From Aliihoeflea sp. 40Bstr573 (GTDB lineage: Bacteria > Pseudomonadota > Alphaproteobacteria > Rhizobiales > Rhizobiaceae), in contig NZ_JAAAMH010000007.1 of assembly GCF_024105655.1 (NCBI RefSeq), positions 156,217 through 220,216 of the forward strand: DNA of 64,000 bases. Direction: 5' to 3'. Under the pieces are notes generated by a model. It did no database searches. It saw nothing but the letters and a program-made list of their open reading frames with translations, and had not been told where the DNA came from. This document shows, in pieces, positions 48,435-57,821 of this stretch. The translations under genes were made by a program, and so were the position numbers. How positions within the stretch are numbered: the first letter of the stretch is position 1; the number at the start of each line of letters is the position of its first letter.

Positions 48435-48998
48435 ATGCCGACACACGCATCCGTCACTGCGCCATCTGCCCGCAAGGGGCTGCTCAGCGCCTTTGTGCGC
48501 CGACGCGACGGCAGCACGGCGGTCGAGTTCTCGATCCTCGTCATCCCTTTCGCGCTCCTGGTATTCGCGATCCTTGAAAGCTGCATTTCCTTTGCGGCCC
48601 AGCAGGTCATGACCAACGCGACCGACGACGTCGCCCGACTCTACCGCACGGGCCAGTTGCGGGCCGACCAACTCAGCCACGATCAGCTTCGCGACCGCAT
48701 CTGCCAGCGCATGGAGATTCTTGTTTCGGCCGGTTGCCCAGGGCTTGAGGTCGATCTGCAGACCTTTGAGACCTTCGCGCAGGCTGCCGCGCTGCGCACG
48801 CCCTACAGCAATGGCGATCTCGACGACACGGATTTCGATGCGGTTTCCGGCGGCGCCGAGTCGAAAAACGTGCTGCGCGTCTATTATCGCTGGCCGGTCA
48901 TGACCGACATGATGCGGCTGTCCATGTCGACCATCAATGGTGGCAAGGTGCTGCATTTCGCAACCGTCACCTGGCAGAACGAACCCTATGCGGAGTGA
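48435..48998 (+). CDS. TadE/TadG-like pseudopilin, first copy
   Basis: 187 residues. A basic N-terminus is followed by the class III prepilin-like motif DGSTAVEFSILVIPFALLVFAILE (Glu about residue 35), with a single membrane helix (about 36-58). The periplasmic part of about 125 residues has a Cys pair. TadE/F/G proteins are processed by CpaA and are needed for pilus assembly. Ten bases before the next, similar gene. Confidence 0.88.
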   Translation: MPTHASVTAPSARKGLLSAFVRRRDGSTAVEFSILVIPFALLVFAILESCISFAAQQVMTNATDDVARLYRTGQLRADQLSHDQLRDRICQRMEILVSAGCPGLEVDLQTFETFAQAAALRTPYSNGDLDDTDFDAVSGGAESKNVLRVYYRWPVMTDMMRLSMSTINGGKVLHFATVTWQNEPYAE

Positions 48999-49007
48999 GG
49001 CGGCCCG

Positions 49008-49607
49008 ATGATGCGATCCATTGCAAGTGCCGCCAAACGCCTACGCGCGGACACGCGCGGCGCGGCCGCGATCGAATTCGCGTTCATCGCGCCGATCCTG
49101 CTCGTTCTCTATTTCATGACCATGGAAGTGTCGCAGGCGATCGAGACCAACAAGAAGGTCGGCCGTATCGCCTCCATGGTAGGTGACCTTGTCGCGCAAC
49201 AGCGTGAGGTCCCGCGCGTGGACGTGGACCAGATTCTGGATATCGGCGCTGCGATCATCCAGCCCTACAGCCGTTCGCGTCCCACGATCATCATCGAGCA
49301 TATCGGCATCGAGGGCGACAAAGCCAATCCCAAGGCCGTCGTCGAGTGGTCGCGCCAGATCGAAGGCAACCACAAATCCCAGGCCGTGCCGAAGAACACC
49401 GAAACGGTGGTTCCCGAGCAGTTGCGCGTGGTCGGCACCCATCTCGTACGGGTCACCACGGAACTCGGCTACAAGCCCGTCATCGCATGGACCGCCGAAC
49501 AGAAGGCCTCGCTCGGACTGGCTTCGGCCTTCAGCACGCTGAACATGAGCGAGCAGTACTATCTGCGCCCGCGCATGTCCGCCGACGTCAGATGCGGCGA
49601 CTGTTGA
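49008..49607 (+). CDS. TadE/TadG-like pseudopilin, second copy
   Basis: 199 residues. The same architecture as its upstream neighbour: RADTRGAAAIEFAFIAPILLVLYF (Glu about 25, helix about 26-46) and a periplasmic domain ending in CGDC. The two are not close copies beyond the helix motif. Together with the orphan secretin-N gene it forms the plus-strand arm of the Tad locus. It lacks the large vWA domain of TadG. Confidence 0.87.
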   Translation: MMRSIASAAKRLRADTRGAAAIEFAFIAPILLVLYFMTMEVSQAIETNKKVGRIASMVGDLVAQQREVPRVDVDQILDIGAAIIQPYSRSRPTIIIEHIGIEGDKANPKAVVEWSRQIEGNHKSQAVPKNTETVVPEQLRVVGTHLVRVTTELGYKPVIAWTAEQKASLGLASAFSTLNMSEQYYLRPRMSADVRCGDC

Positions 49608-49643
49608 GGCTGGCGACGTTTGCAACGCCCCCGGCATAGCCCT

Positions 49644-49668
49644 ATCTGTCGCCATTATCGCGACAGAT
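49644..49668. promoter_or_regulatory. Perfect 9-bp inverted repeat directly at the deoB start
   Basis: ATCTGTCGC (49644-49652) and GCGACAGAT (49660-49668) are exact complements with a seven-base loop. The right arm runs into the first ATG of the deoB reading frame (49667-49669). It may be an operator for a repressor, an mRNA hairpin, or a terminator for the Tad arm (no T-run). Confidence 0.6.
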
Positions 49669-49678
49669 GGACCAACCT

Positions 49679-50908
49679 ATGCGCCGCGCCTTCCTTCTCG
49701 TGCTCGATTCATTCGGCATCGGCCATGCCCCGGATGCCGAACGGTTCGGCGATGCGGGGTCCGACACGCTCGGCCACATCGCGGAAAGCTGTGCGCGCGG
49801 CGAGGCCGACAGGCCCGGCCTTCGCCAGGGTCCGCTCCACCTTCCCAACCTGGCGCGGCTCGGCCTTTTCCACGCCGCCGACCTCGCCGCCGGACGAAAG
49901 CCGGCCGCGAATGGCGTCGACGGCTTCTTCGGCTCCGCGCAGGAGGTTTCGAGCGGCAAGGATACGCCCTCCGGACACTGGGAGATGGCCGGCGTTCCCG
50001 TCACCTTCGACTGGGGCTATTTCCCCGAGGAAGGACCTGCCTTTTCCCACGATCTTGTCGCCGCAGTCGTCGCGGAAGGCGGCGTTCCCGGCATTCTCGG
50101 CAATTGCCACGCATCGGGCACCGACATCATCGCGCGCCATGGCGAGGAGCACATCCGCACCGGCAAGCCGATCTGCTACACCTCGGCCGACAGTGTCTTC
50201 CAGATCGCCGCGCATGAGACACATTTCGGGCTCGAACGGCTCTACATGCTCTGCCAGACAGTGCGCCGCCTCGTCGATCCGCTCAATATCGGCCGCGTCA
50301 TCGCGCGCCCCTTCGTCGGCGAGACTGCCGATACGTTCCAGCGCACGTCCAATCGACGCGACTATGCTGTGCCGCCGCCCGAGCCGACGCTGATGGACCG
50401 GGTGATCGCCAGCGGCGGCCGCTCGCTCGCAGTCGGCAAGATCGGCGACATCTTCGCCCATCGGGGCGTCTCGCACCTGCGCAAGGGCCCCGACAACATG
50501 GCGATGTTCGACCGCGCGCTGGAAGCGATGGAAGACGCCAGGGACGGTGATCTCGTCTTCGCAAACTTCGTCGACTTCGACGCGCTTTACGGCCATCGGC
50601 GCGACGTTGCCGGCTATGCCGCTGCGCTCGAAGCCTTCGACCGGCGCCTGCCGGAAGCGCTTCAAGAGCTCCGCCCAGGCGATCTTCTGCTCCTGACCGC
50701 CGACCATGGCTGCGATCCGACCTTCCGCGGCACGGATCATACCCGCGAGCAGGTTCCCGTCATCGGCACCGGGCCCGGCCTCAAATCCGGCGCGGTCGGC
50801 GTGCGCAAGAGCTTCGCGGATATCGGCGAGACGGTCGCCGCGCATCTGCGGCTTTCGCCAGGTCCGCACGGGCGATCCTTCTACGGCGCGATTGCCGCCG
50901 ATGCCTGA
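49679..50908 (+). CDS. deoB: Phosphopentomutase
   Basis: 409 residues from the ATG at 49679; an ATG at 49667 lies within a hairpin and would add four residues. DeoB interconverts (deoxy)ribose 1- and 5-phosphates in nucleoside breakdown. Alkaline-phosphatase-fold motifs: [16 protein letters not shown] near the start with the metal Asp, [10 protein letters not shown] with the phosphorylated Thr, [10 protein letters not shown], and the late [18 protein letters not shown]. It overlaps mutM by eight bases. Confidence 0.96.
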   Translation: MRRAFLLVLDSFGIGHAPDAERFGDAGSDTLGHIAESCARGEADRPGLRQGPLHLPNLARLGLFHAADLAAGRKPAANGVDGFFGSAQEVSSGKDTPSGHWEMAGVPVTFDWGYFPEEGPAFSHDLVAAVVAEGGVPGILGNCHASGTDIIARHGEEHIRTGKPICYTSADSVFQIAAHETHFGLERLYMLCQTVRRLVDPLNIGRVIARPFVGETADTFQRTSNRRDYAVPPPEPTLMDRVIASGGRSLAVGKIGDIFAHRGVSHLRKGPDNMAMFDRALEAMEDARDGDLVFANFVDFDALYGHRRDVAGYAAALEAFDRRLPEALQELRPGDLLLLTADHGCDPTFRGTDHTREQVPVIGTGPGLKSGAVGVRKSFADIGETVAAHLRLSPGPHGRSFYGAIAADA

Positions 50909-51773
50909 ACTTCCCGAGGTTGAAACGGTTCGTCGCGGGCTCGCCCCCGTGATGGAAGACGCCACCATCGTCGCGGTGGAGCAGCGCCGGCCGGATCTGC
51001 GCTTTCCCTTTCCGGAAGATTTCGCGGCAAGGCTTCAAGGGCGGCGGATCGTGTCGGTCGGCCGGCGGGCGAAGTTCCTCTTCATCCATCTCGACAAGGA
51101 TCCCGTGCTGATCGCGCATCTGGGCATGTCGGGCTCGTTCCGCATCCATGACGAGGACAGCCAGGAGATGCCCGGCAACTTCCGTCACGAACGCACCAAA
51201 CTAGCCGCGCATGACCATGTCGTCCTCCACCTGGAACGAGGCGGCAGGACGCACCGCGTCGTCTATAACGACCCGCGCCGCTTCGGCTTCATGGTCTTTG
51301 CCGAGGCGTACGACCTTGACGCCCATCCCTTTCTTGCCTCGCTCGGCATCGAGCCGACGGGAAACGCACTCGACGGCGCGGTTCTGGCCGCACTTCTTGC
51401 TGGCCGCCGCTCGCCGCTCAAGGCCGCGCTCCTCGACCAGAAACTGATCGCCGGGCTCGGCAACATCTACGTATGCGAAGCGCTCTGGCGGGCCGGACTT
51501 TCGCCCAAGCGGCTGGCCGGAACGGTGTCGGGACGGCGCGCCGCGCGGCTTGCAGACGCCATCCGCACCGTCATTGCCGATGCGATTGCCGCCGGTGGCT
51601 CGACCCTGCGCGACCATCAGTTGACCGACGGCTCGCTCGGCTATTTCCAGCATTCCTTCAATGTCTATGACCGCGAGGGCGAGCCTTGCCGACGCGAAGG
51701 CTGCGCCGGCGTCGTCAAAAGGGTTGTGCAGTCGGGCCGGTCCACCTTCTATTGCTCCGCCTGCCAGCGTTAG
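50901..51773 (+). CDS. mutM: Formamidopyrimidine-DNA glycosylase
   Basis: 290 residues. MutM removes 8-oxoguanine and formamidopyrimidines with AP-lyase activity. Pro2 and Glu3 ([10 protein letters not shown]) are the catalytic pair. The [11 protein letters not shown] lysine, the helix-two-turn-helix [16 protein letters not shown] and the zinc finger C-x4-C...YCSAC at the C-terminus are all intact. It starts inside the end of deoB. Confidence 0.97.
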   Translation: MPELPEVETVRRGLAPVMEDATIVAVEQRRPDLRFPFPEDFAARLQGRRIVSVGRRAKFLFIHLDKDPVLIAHLGMSGSFRIHDEDSQEMPGNFRHERTKLAAHDHVVLHLERGGRTHRVVYNDPRRFGFMVFAEAYDLDAHPFLASLGIEPTGNALDGAVLAALLAGRRSPLKAALLDQKLIAGLGNIYVCEALWRAGLSPKRLAGTVSGRRAARLADAIRTVIADAIAAGGSTLRDHQLTDGSLGYFQHSFNVYDREGEPCRREGCAGVVKRVVQSGRSTFYCSACQR

Positions 51774-51814
51774 CTATCCCATGTCGAACGCAGTCTTGCG
51801 CGCAGGAGGATAGC

Positions 51815-52588
51815 TTGGCCTACGAAACCATTCTCGTCGAAACCCGCGGCCGTGTCGGCCTGATCACGCTCAACCGCCCCAAGGCGCTCAATGCGCTCAA
51901 CTCCGAAATGCTCAAGGACGTGGTCGCCGCCGCCGAGGCGTTCGAGGCCAATCCCAAGATCGGCGCGATCGTGATGACCGGCTCGGAGAAGGCCTTTGCC
52001 GCCGGTGCAGACATCAAGGAGATGCAGCAGAAGTCCTATGTCGACATGTACATGCAGGACTTCTTTTCCGGCTGGGACGCCTTCACGCGCATACGCAAGC
52101 CGATCATCGCCGCGGTGTCGGGATACGCGCTCGGCGGGGGCTGCGAGCTTGCGATGATGTGCGACTTCATCATCGCAGCCGACAATGCCAAGTTCGGCCA
52201 GCCCGAGATCACGCTCGGCGTCATGCCCGGGATGGGCGGCTCGCAGCGCCTCACCCGTTTCGTCGGCAAGTCGAAGGCGATGGACATGTGCCTCACCGGC
52301 CGGATGATGGACGCCGCCGAGGCCGAGCGCTCCGGCCTTGTCTCGCGCGTTGTGCCGGCGGGCGAACTCATCGAGGAAGCCCTGACGGCTGCCGCGAAGA
52401 TCGCCGAATTCTCGCTGCCGGCGGTGATGATGACCAAGGAGGCCGTCAACCGCTCCTACGAGACCTTCCTCGCCGAGGGCCTGCGCTTCGAGCGACGCGT
52501 CTTCCACGCCATGTTCGCGCTCGACGACCAGAAGGAAGGCATGGCCGCCTTCTCCGAGAAGCGCTCGGCGAATTTCCGCAATCGCTAG
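51815..52588 (+). CDS. Enoyl-CoA hydratase
   Basis: 257 residues from a TTG codon with a strong AGGAGGA ribosome site four bases upstream; no suitable ATG exists. Crotonase fold: [19 protein letters not shown] and [15 protein letters not shown] (oxyanion hole), [18 protein letters not shown] with the catalytic Glu, and the C-terminal FSEKR. Very similar to FadB1-like short-chain enoyl-CoA hydratases of beta-oxidation. Not next to other fatty acid degradation genes, and probably transcribed with mutM or alone. Confidence 0.93.
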   Translation: MAYETILVETRGRVGLITLNRPKALNALNSEMLKDVVAAAEAFEANPKIGAIVMTGSEKAFAAGADIKEMQQKSYVDMYMQDFFSGWDAFTRIRKPIIAAVSGYALGGGCELAMMCDFIIAADNAKFGQPEITLGVMPGMGGSQRLTRFVGKSKAMDMCLTGRMMDAAEAERSGLVSRVVPAGELIEEALTAAAKIAEFSLPAVMMTKEAVNRSYETFLAEGLRFERRVFHAMFALDDQKEGMAAFSEKRSANFRNR

Positions 52589-52731
52589 GCCGATAGGCGT
52601 TGACGCAAGGGGGCGGCTCGACTATAAGCCCCGACGACTGAGGCAGCTTGCGGGCTGCCCCAATTGTTTTTGCGCCCGGCTCCTGCTCGTTCGGCGCGTC
52701 CACGCAAAGAGACACTGAAGAGAGGCATTCG

Positions 52732-52998
52732 ATGGCCAATACGTCTTCGGCCAAAAAGGCAACGCGCAAGATCGCTGCCCGCACGGCTGTTAACAAGAAC
52801 CGCCGCTCGCGTGTTCGCACGTTCCTGCGCAAGGTCGAGGAAGCCCTCCTGTCCGGCGACAAGGCCGCCGCCCAGGAAGCTTTCCGCGCCGCCCAGCCGG
52901 AATTGATGCGCGCCGCCTCCAAGGGCGTGTTCCACAAGAACACCGCTTCGCGGAAGGTCTCGCGCCTGGCCAATCGCGTGAAGGCTCTCGAAGCCTGA
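52732..52998 (+). CDS. rpsT: 30S ribosomal protein S20
   Basis: 88 residues, start at 52732 with a GAGAGG site. Lysine/arginine-rich three-helix protein: [41 protein letters not shown] and the C-terminal [23 protein letters not shown]. It binds 16S rRNA. A clean terminator follows. Its position upstream of dnaA is typical for Hyphomicrobiales. Confidence 0.97.
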   Translation: MANTSSAKKATRKIAARTAVNKNRRSRVRTFLRKVEEALLSGDKAAAQEAFRAAQPELMRAASKGVFHKNTASRKVSRLANRVKALEA

Positions 52999-53022
52999 TA
53001 CGACGCGACCTGGAATTTTGAG

Positions 53023-53050
53023 AAAACCCGGCTTCGAGCCGGGTTTTTTT
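53023..53050 (+). terminator. Rho-independent terminator of rpsT
   Basis: Perfect 11-bp stem (53023-53033 with 53037-53047), loop TCG, followed by a T-run to 53050. Strong, single-purpose terminator for rpsT. Confidence 0.92.
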
Positions 53051-53800
53051 GTGCCCTGTGAACGGATTTCCTGCCGCCGGGGAAGGCAAATGTCATCGAT
53101 TGCAACGACTTGCCGACGAAAGAATCGCAGATCGCGCCAACCCTTCCCCATGGTTATGCACAGGCTTTCGGTCAGCATGTTTTTCTGTTTGAAATCAATA
53201 TCTTACCCGGGGTCTTTTGAAGCCCGCCAAATGAGAGCCACACCCAGCGAAGCCGGCGATGAGTCAAGGCGCCTTTTGGAAAATTATTTGAAGCCCACAG
53301 GCAAAATCGGCGGCCGGCCAAAAAGGTTTTGAATCAAAACGGTTTATGCGCCGGCGACGGATTTGGGCGGGCGCTTTGGAGGCCCGATCCAGGTTGCAGA
53401 GGTGAAGAATCCGTTACGGCGGTCTTGCCTGTCCGGCGCCGCCTTTTGTAATGTCGGTCCCGTTGAGAGGGGCAGGGAAACCTGCGGATTTCGCCATTTC
53501 CGACATGCCGGACAACGTGGACGCCAGTGTCTGCGCACGTCATTGGCTTGTCCGCTTTCAACACCATAATAGTCGATTTCGCCGTCAGGACTGACGGCCA
53601 TGCCACCGGCCTTTCTGGCTGGACGGCCAGCTATTGCCCAGGGGGGCTTGGGGAACGGGGCCGGCGTTCGTGCCGGCAAATGAAGGGATCACACACTTCG
53701 GCAGCGACCGAGGTTCAGGTCAGACCAAACGAGGAAGCAGCAGGCCGGGTCATCGTCGAGGAAGACGCGCCATGCTGCTCGCACAACAGGGACACTCAAT
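53051..53800. other. 750-bp gene-poor region upstream of dnaA
   Basis: No coding region is convincing here. The first part (53150-53345) is richer in A and T than its surroundings. It contains a DnaA box, the 10-base direct repeat TTTGAAGCCC at 53216 and 53287, and a 15-base palindrome at 53326-53340. The second part has a GCCGTCAG/CTGACGGC inverted repeat at 53581-53598 and a weak minus-strand frame (53344-53601 from an inner ATG) with a C-P-A-C motif that I do not trust. Promoter elements for dnaA must lie in this stretch. A replication origin role is possible but not shown. Confidence 0.5.
53154..53162 (+). promoter_or_regulatory. DnaA box TTATGCACA
   Basis: TTATGCACA fits the consensus TTAT(C/A/G)CACA exactly. 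It lies about 640 bases upstream of the dnaA start, within the AT-richer stretch. No further perfect box was seen nearby. It may serve dnaA autoregulation or origin function. Confidence 0.55.
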
Positions 53801-55345
53801 ATGCAAAGCGGCGTCGAAGCGGGTGCGCGGGCAAGCACCTCCTTTTCGAAATTGAAGGTCGAGGGACAACATCAGATGGAAGGCGACAGCGCACCGGGGG
53901 CCGGAGCGACATTCGAACGTGTGACCGCGCAATTGAAGGCGCGCCTGGGCAATGACGTCTATTCGAGCTGGTTCGGCCGGATGCAGGTCGCCGAGGCCTC
54001 ACGGGGCATCGTGCGCCTCTCGGTGCCGACGGCCTTCCTGCGTCAGTGGATCAACGGCCACTACCGCGACCTGATCGGCGAGTTGTGGAAGCAGTCGGAC
54101 CCGTCCGTCCTGAAGGTCGAGATCGTGGTGCGCAGCGCCACCCGGCCCGTCAAGGCCGTCGAGGACGAGGACATCCAGCCCGGCAAGCCGCGCGCGCTTG
54201 CCAGTGCCACCGTGACACAGATGCCCGTCCGCACCGGCGTTCCGGCCGGCCAGCCGCGCGCGGCGTCGAACGAGTCCTTTGCGCAGCGTCAGTCTGTCCT
54301 CGGCTCTCCACTCGACAGCCGCTACACGTTTGCCTCGTTCGTCGAGGGCCCTTCGAACCGCGTGGCCTTTGCCGCCGCCCGCGCCGTCGCGGAGAGCGCG
54401 TCGAATGCGGTGCGCTTCAACCCGCTCTTCCTCCACGCTTCCGTGGGGCTGGGCAAAACGCACCTCCTCCAGGCGATTGCCGCCGAAGCGCTGCAGCGCC
54501 GGCCGCAATCGCGCGTCGTCTACCTCACGGCCGAGTACTTCATGTGGCGCTTCGCAACCGCGATCCGCGACAACAATGCGCTGACCTTCAAGGAACAGCT
54601 TCGCGACATCGACCTCCTGATCATCGACGACATGCAGTTTCTGCAAGGCAAGTCGATCCAGCACGAATTCTGCCATCTCATCAACACGCTGCTCGACAGC
54701 GCGCGCCAGGTCGTCGTAGCTGCCGACCGGCCACCTTCCGAGCTGGAGTCGCTCGAGCCGCGCGTGCGCTCGCGCCTCAATGGCGGCGTCGCGCTGGAAA
54801 TGGCGACGCCGGACTTCTCGATGCGTCTTTCGATGCTGCAGCAGCGCCTTGCCGCCGCCGCCTCGGAGGACCCGTCGATCGCCATCGCCGACGGCATTTT
54901 GGAGCACGTCGCGCAGACCGTGACAGGCTCGGGCCGCGAGCTCGAGGGCGCGTTCAATCAGCTCCTGTTCCGCCAGTCCTTCGAGCCGCAACTGTCGGTC
55001 GACCGGATCGACGAATTGCTGGGCCACATGTATCGTTCGGGCGAGCCCAAGCGGGTGCGCATCGAAGACATCCAGCGCATCGTGGCGCGCCACTACAACG
55101 TGTCGAAGACGGAGCTTCTCTCCAACCGCCGCACGCGCACCATCGTGAAGCCGCGCCAGATCGCCATGTATCTCGCCAAGATCATGACGCCGCGCTCGCT
55201 GCCGGAGATCGGACGGCGCTTCGGCGGGCGCGACCACACAACGGTCCTCCATGCCGTGCGCAAGATCGAGGGACTTTCCGACGGCGACACCAAGATGGCG
55301 CAGGAACTCGAACTCCTGAAGCGCCTGATCTCGGACCAGGCCTGA
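53801..55345 (+). CDS. dnaA: Chromosomal replication initiator DnaA
   Basis: 514 residues from the ATG at 53801. A later ATG at 53876 is possible; the first is preferred because the extended MQSG start is typical for relatives. Domain I (about 38-115) has [15 protein letters not shown]. Domain II is a short linker. Domain III AAA+ (about 165-385): Walker [12 protein letters not shown], Walker [13 protein letters not shown], sensor and arginine finger. Domain IV (about 405-514) ends in [17 protein letters not shown], the DnaA-box-binding helix. Initiates replication at oriC. Confidence 0.96.
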   Translation: MQSGVEAGARASTSFSKLKVEGQHQMEGDSAPGAGATFERVTAQLKARLGNDVYSSWFGRMQVAEASRGIVRLSVPTAFLRQWINGHYRDLIGELWKQSDPSVLKVEIVVRSATRPVKAVEDEDIQPGKPRALASATVTQMPVRTGVPAGQPRAASNESFAQRQSVLGSPLDSRYTFASFVEGPSNRVAFAAARAVAESASNAVRFNPLFLHASVGLGKTHLLQAIAAEALQRRPQSRVVYLTAEYFMWRFATAIRDNNALTFKEQLRDIDLLIIDDMQFLQGKSIQHEFCHLINTLLDSARQVVVAADRPPSELESLEPRVRSRLNGGVALEMATPDFSMRLSMLQQRLAAAASEDPSIAIADGILEHVAQTVTGSGRELEGAFNQLLFRQSFEPQLSVDRIDELLGHMYRSGEPKRVRIEDIQRIVARHYNVSKTELLSNRRTRTIVKPRQIAMYLAKIMTPRSLPEIGRRFGGRDHTTVLHAVRKIEGLSDGDTKMAQELELLKRLISDQA

Positions 55346-55387
55346 ACAAACCGCTGGGCACGGTCTATCCACGCCTTTGACATGCTT

Positions 55388-55410
55388 CCGGGCCGCTCGT
55401 TGTGGCCCGG
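55388..55410. terminator. Stem-loop between dnaA and dnaN
   Basis: CCGGGCC (55388-55394) pairs with GGCCCGG (55404-55410), loop of nine bases, followed by ACTTGCGTTTTC. It may be a weak terminator of dnaA; there is no proper T-run. Confidence 0.4.
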
Positions 55411-55515
55411 ACTTGCGTTTTCGCCGGATTTCCTGTCAGTCTGCCCACCCGTTTCCGGCGCCGCTCTGGCCGCCAGGAAGCCCTGCCATCAAGTCCTTCG
55501 CGAGTATAATCGGTC

Positions 55516-56634
55516 ATGCGCGTCATCCTCGAACGGTCGAACCTCCTCAAGTCGCTCAACCATGTTCACCGGGTGGTCGAGCGGCGCAACACGATCCCGA
55601 TTCTGTCGAACGTCCTTTTGAGCGCCGATGGCGAGGGCCTATCGCTGAAAGCCACGGATCTCGACCTCGAAGTGACCGAAGCGACGCCCGCGCGCGTCGA
55701 GCAGGCCGGCGCCACGACCGTTCCCGCACACCTTCTCTACGACATCGTGCGCAAACTGTCGGACGGGTCGGAAGTGATGCTGAAGCTCGACGAGAGCGGC
55801 AAGGCGATGTCGGTCGTCTCCGGCCGTTCCTCCTTCCGCCTTCAGTGCCTGCCGCAGTCGGACTTCCCCGAGCTCACGGCCGGCTCCTTCACCCACCGTT
55901 TCCAGATGCCCGCCGAGGCGCTGAAGCGCCTGATCGACAAGACGCAGTTCGCGATCTCGACCGAGGAGACGCGCTACTATCTCAACGGCATCTATCTTCA
56001 CGCGATCGAGGCCGACGGGCGGCTTCGCCTGCGTTCGGTCGCGACCGATGGCCATCGCCTGGCGCGCGCCGAAACGGAAGCGCCCTCGGGCTGCGAGGGC
56101 ATGCCGGGCATCATCATCCCGCGCAAGACTGTTTCCGAACTCCAAAAGCTCGTCGACCAGCCCGACCTTCAGGTCTCGATCGAGCTTTCGGACACCAAGA
56201 TCCGCTTCACGATGGGCTCCGTCGTGCTGACCTCCAAGCTGATCGACGGCACTTTCCCCGACTACCAGCGTGTCATCCCGACCGGCAACGACAAGAAGCT
56301 CCTGATCGATCGCCAGAGCTTCGCGCAGGCCGTCGACCGCGTCTCGACCGTGTCGTCCGAGCGTGGGCGCGCCGTCAAGCTCTCCATCGGCGACGGCATG
56401 GTCACGCTCGCCGTCAACAACCCGGATTCGGGCAGCGCGACCGAAGAGGTTGCAGCCGACTATTCGGCCGATCCGCTGGAGATCGGCTTCAACGCCAAGT
56501 ATCTCCTCGACGTCGCGGCGCAATTGTCGGGTGGTGAAGCGCAGTTCCTGCTCGCCGACGCCGGCTCGCCGACGCTGATCCAGGATGGCGCGGATGCCGA
56601 TACGCTCTACGTCCTGATGCCGATGCGCGTCTGA
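55516..56634 (+). CDS. dnaN: DNA polymerase III beta sliding clamp
   Basis: 372 residues with the expected three-domain clamp layout (about 1-120, 130-250, 255-372). Start MRVILERSNLLKSLNHVHRVVERRNTIPILSNVLL, middle RYYLNGIYLH...VATDGHRLA, and the C-terminal MPMRV tail, which forms part of the peptide-binding pocket. The clamp tethers polymerase to DNA. recF follows after 16 bases. Confidence 0.97.
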   Translation: MRVILERSNLLKSLNHVHRVVERRNTIPILSNVLLSADGEGLSLKATDLDLEVTEATPARVEQAGATTVPAHLLYDIVRKLSDGSEVMLKLDESGKAMSVVSGRSSFRLQCLPQSDFPELTAGSFTHRFQMPAEALKRLIDKTQFAISTEETRYYLNGIYLHAIEADGRLRLRSVATDGHRLARAETEAPSGCEGMPGIIIPRKTVSELQKLVDQPDLQVSIELSDTKIRFTMGSVVLTSKLIDGTFPDYQRVIPTGNDKKLLIDRQSFAQAVDRVSTVSSERGRAVKLSIGDGMVTLAVNNPDSGSATEEVAADYSADPLEIGFNAKYLLDVAAQLSGGEAQFLLADAGSPTLIQDGADADTLYVLMPMRV

Positions 56635-56650
56635 TCGCCGGACACGGGAC

Positions 56651-57790
56651 TTGGCCGAGCAAACCGCAATCCGTAAGCTGACGCTTACGAACTTCCGGAA
56701 TTACGGCCAGTTGACGCTGTCGCTCGAGCGCGGTCCCGTGGTGCTGACCGGCGACAACGGCGCCGGCAAGACCAATCTCCTGGAAGCCATTTCGTTCCTC
56801 ACGCCGGGCCGCGGCCTGCGCCGTGCCGCGCATGAGGATATCGCGACCGCTGCTGCTTCCACCGGCTTCGCCATCAACGCAAAGGTCGAGGGGCCGTTCG
56901 GCGAGGTGTCGATCGGCACCGGAACGCTGTCCGACCAGCCGGGCGTGGTGGAGCCCGCGCGGCGTGTGCGCATAAATGGCGTGCCGGCGAAATCCGCCGA
57001 TGACCTTCTCGAATGGCTGCGCATCATCTGGCTCGTGCCGTCGATGGATTCGCTCTTCAACGGTCCGGCAGGCGACCGTCGCCGCTTCCTCGACCGGCTC
57101 GTCCTCGCCATCGATCCGCAGCACGGCCGACGCGCGCTCGACTACGAGAAGGCGATGCGCGGGCGCAACCGGCTTCTCGCCGAAGGCAGCCGCGACGACG
57201 GCTGGTTCGAAGCCATCGAGACGCAGATGGCCGAAACAGGCGTCGCCATCGCCTCGGCGCGCATGGAACTCGTCGGGCTGCTCGCCGGCATGGTCGAGAA
57301 ACTGCCCGACGGCGGACCGTTCCCGAAATCGGACGTCGCGCTCGATGGGGTCCTCGAGGTGTTGGTCGGCACCGCGCCCGCTGTCGACATCGAGACGGCC
57401 TTCATCGAACGGCTTGCGGACAATCGCGCGCGAGACCGGGCAGCGGGGCGCACGCTCGAAGGCCCGCACCGCTCGGACCTGACCGTCGCGCACAGGCCCA
57501 AGGCAATGCCCGCCGCGCTGTGCTCGACCGGCGAGCAGAAGGCACTGTTGACCGGCATGATCCTGTCGCAGGCGCGGCTCGTGGCCGAGATGACCGGCGC
57601 GACGCCGATCCTGCTTCTCGATGAGATCGCCGCCCATCTCGATCCCGGCCGGCGCGCCGCGCTCTTTTCGATCCTCACCGAGCTCGATTGCCAGGCGTTC
57701 ATGACCGGCACCGACGCCGCGCTGTTCTCCAGCCTTGACGGCCGCGCGCAATTCCTGGACGTGAATGCCGGCACGATCTCGCCGCGATGA
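56651..57790 (+). CDS. recF: DNA replication and repair protein RecF
   Basis: 379 residues, from a TTG start (CGGGACTTGGCC context, short GGGAC ribosome site). SMC-like ATPase: Walker A VLTGDNGAGKTNLLEA (about 31-46), signature region CSTGEQKALLTGMILSQA, Walker B ILLLDEIAAHLD. RecF loads RecOR at gaps. It belongs to the dnaA-dnaN-recF run, with 16 bases after dnaN. Confidence 0.95.
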   Translation: MAEQTAIRKLTLTNFRNYGQLTLSLERGPVVLTGDNGAGKTNLLEAISFLTPGRGLRRAAHEDIATAAASTGFAINAKVEGPFGEVSIGTGTLSDQPGVVEPARRVRINGVPAKSADDLLEWLRIIWLVPSMDSLFNGPAGDRRRFLDRLVLAIDPQHGRRALDYEKAMRGRNRLLAEGSRDDGWFEAIETQMAETGVAIASARMELVGLLAGMVEKLPDGGPFPKSDVALDGVLEVLVGTAPAVDIETAFIERLADNRARDRAAGRTLEGPHRSDLTVAHRPKAMPAALCSTGEQKALLTGMILSQARLVAEMTGATPILLLDEIAAHLDPGRRAALFSILTELDCQAFMTGTDAALFSSLDGRAQFLDVNAGTISPR

Positions 57791-57821
57791 CAAAAGAGGC
57801 GCCCGCCGCTACCATCCAGCC

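Noticed and set aside
53527..53955. 142-codon plus-strand frame upstream of and overlapping dnaA
   Set aside because: Overlaps the dnaA N-terminus in another frame, no ribosome site and no recognisable motif.
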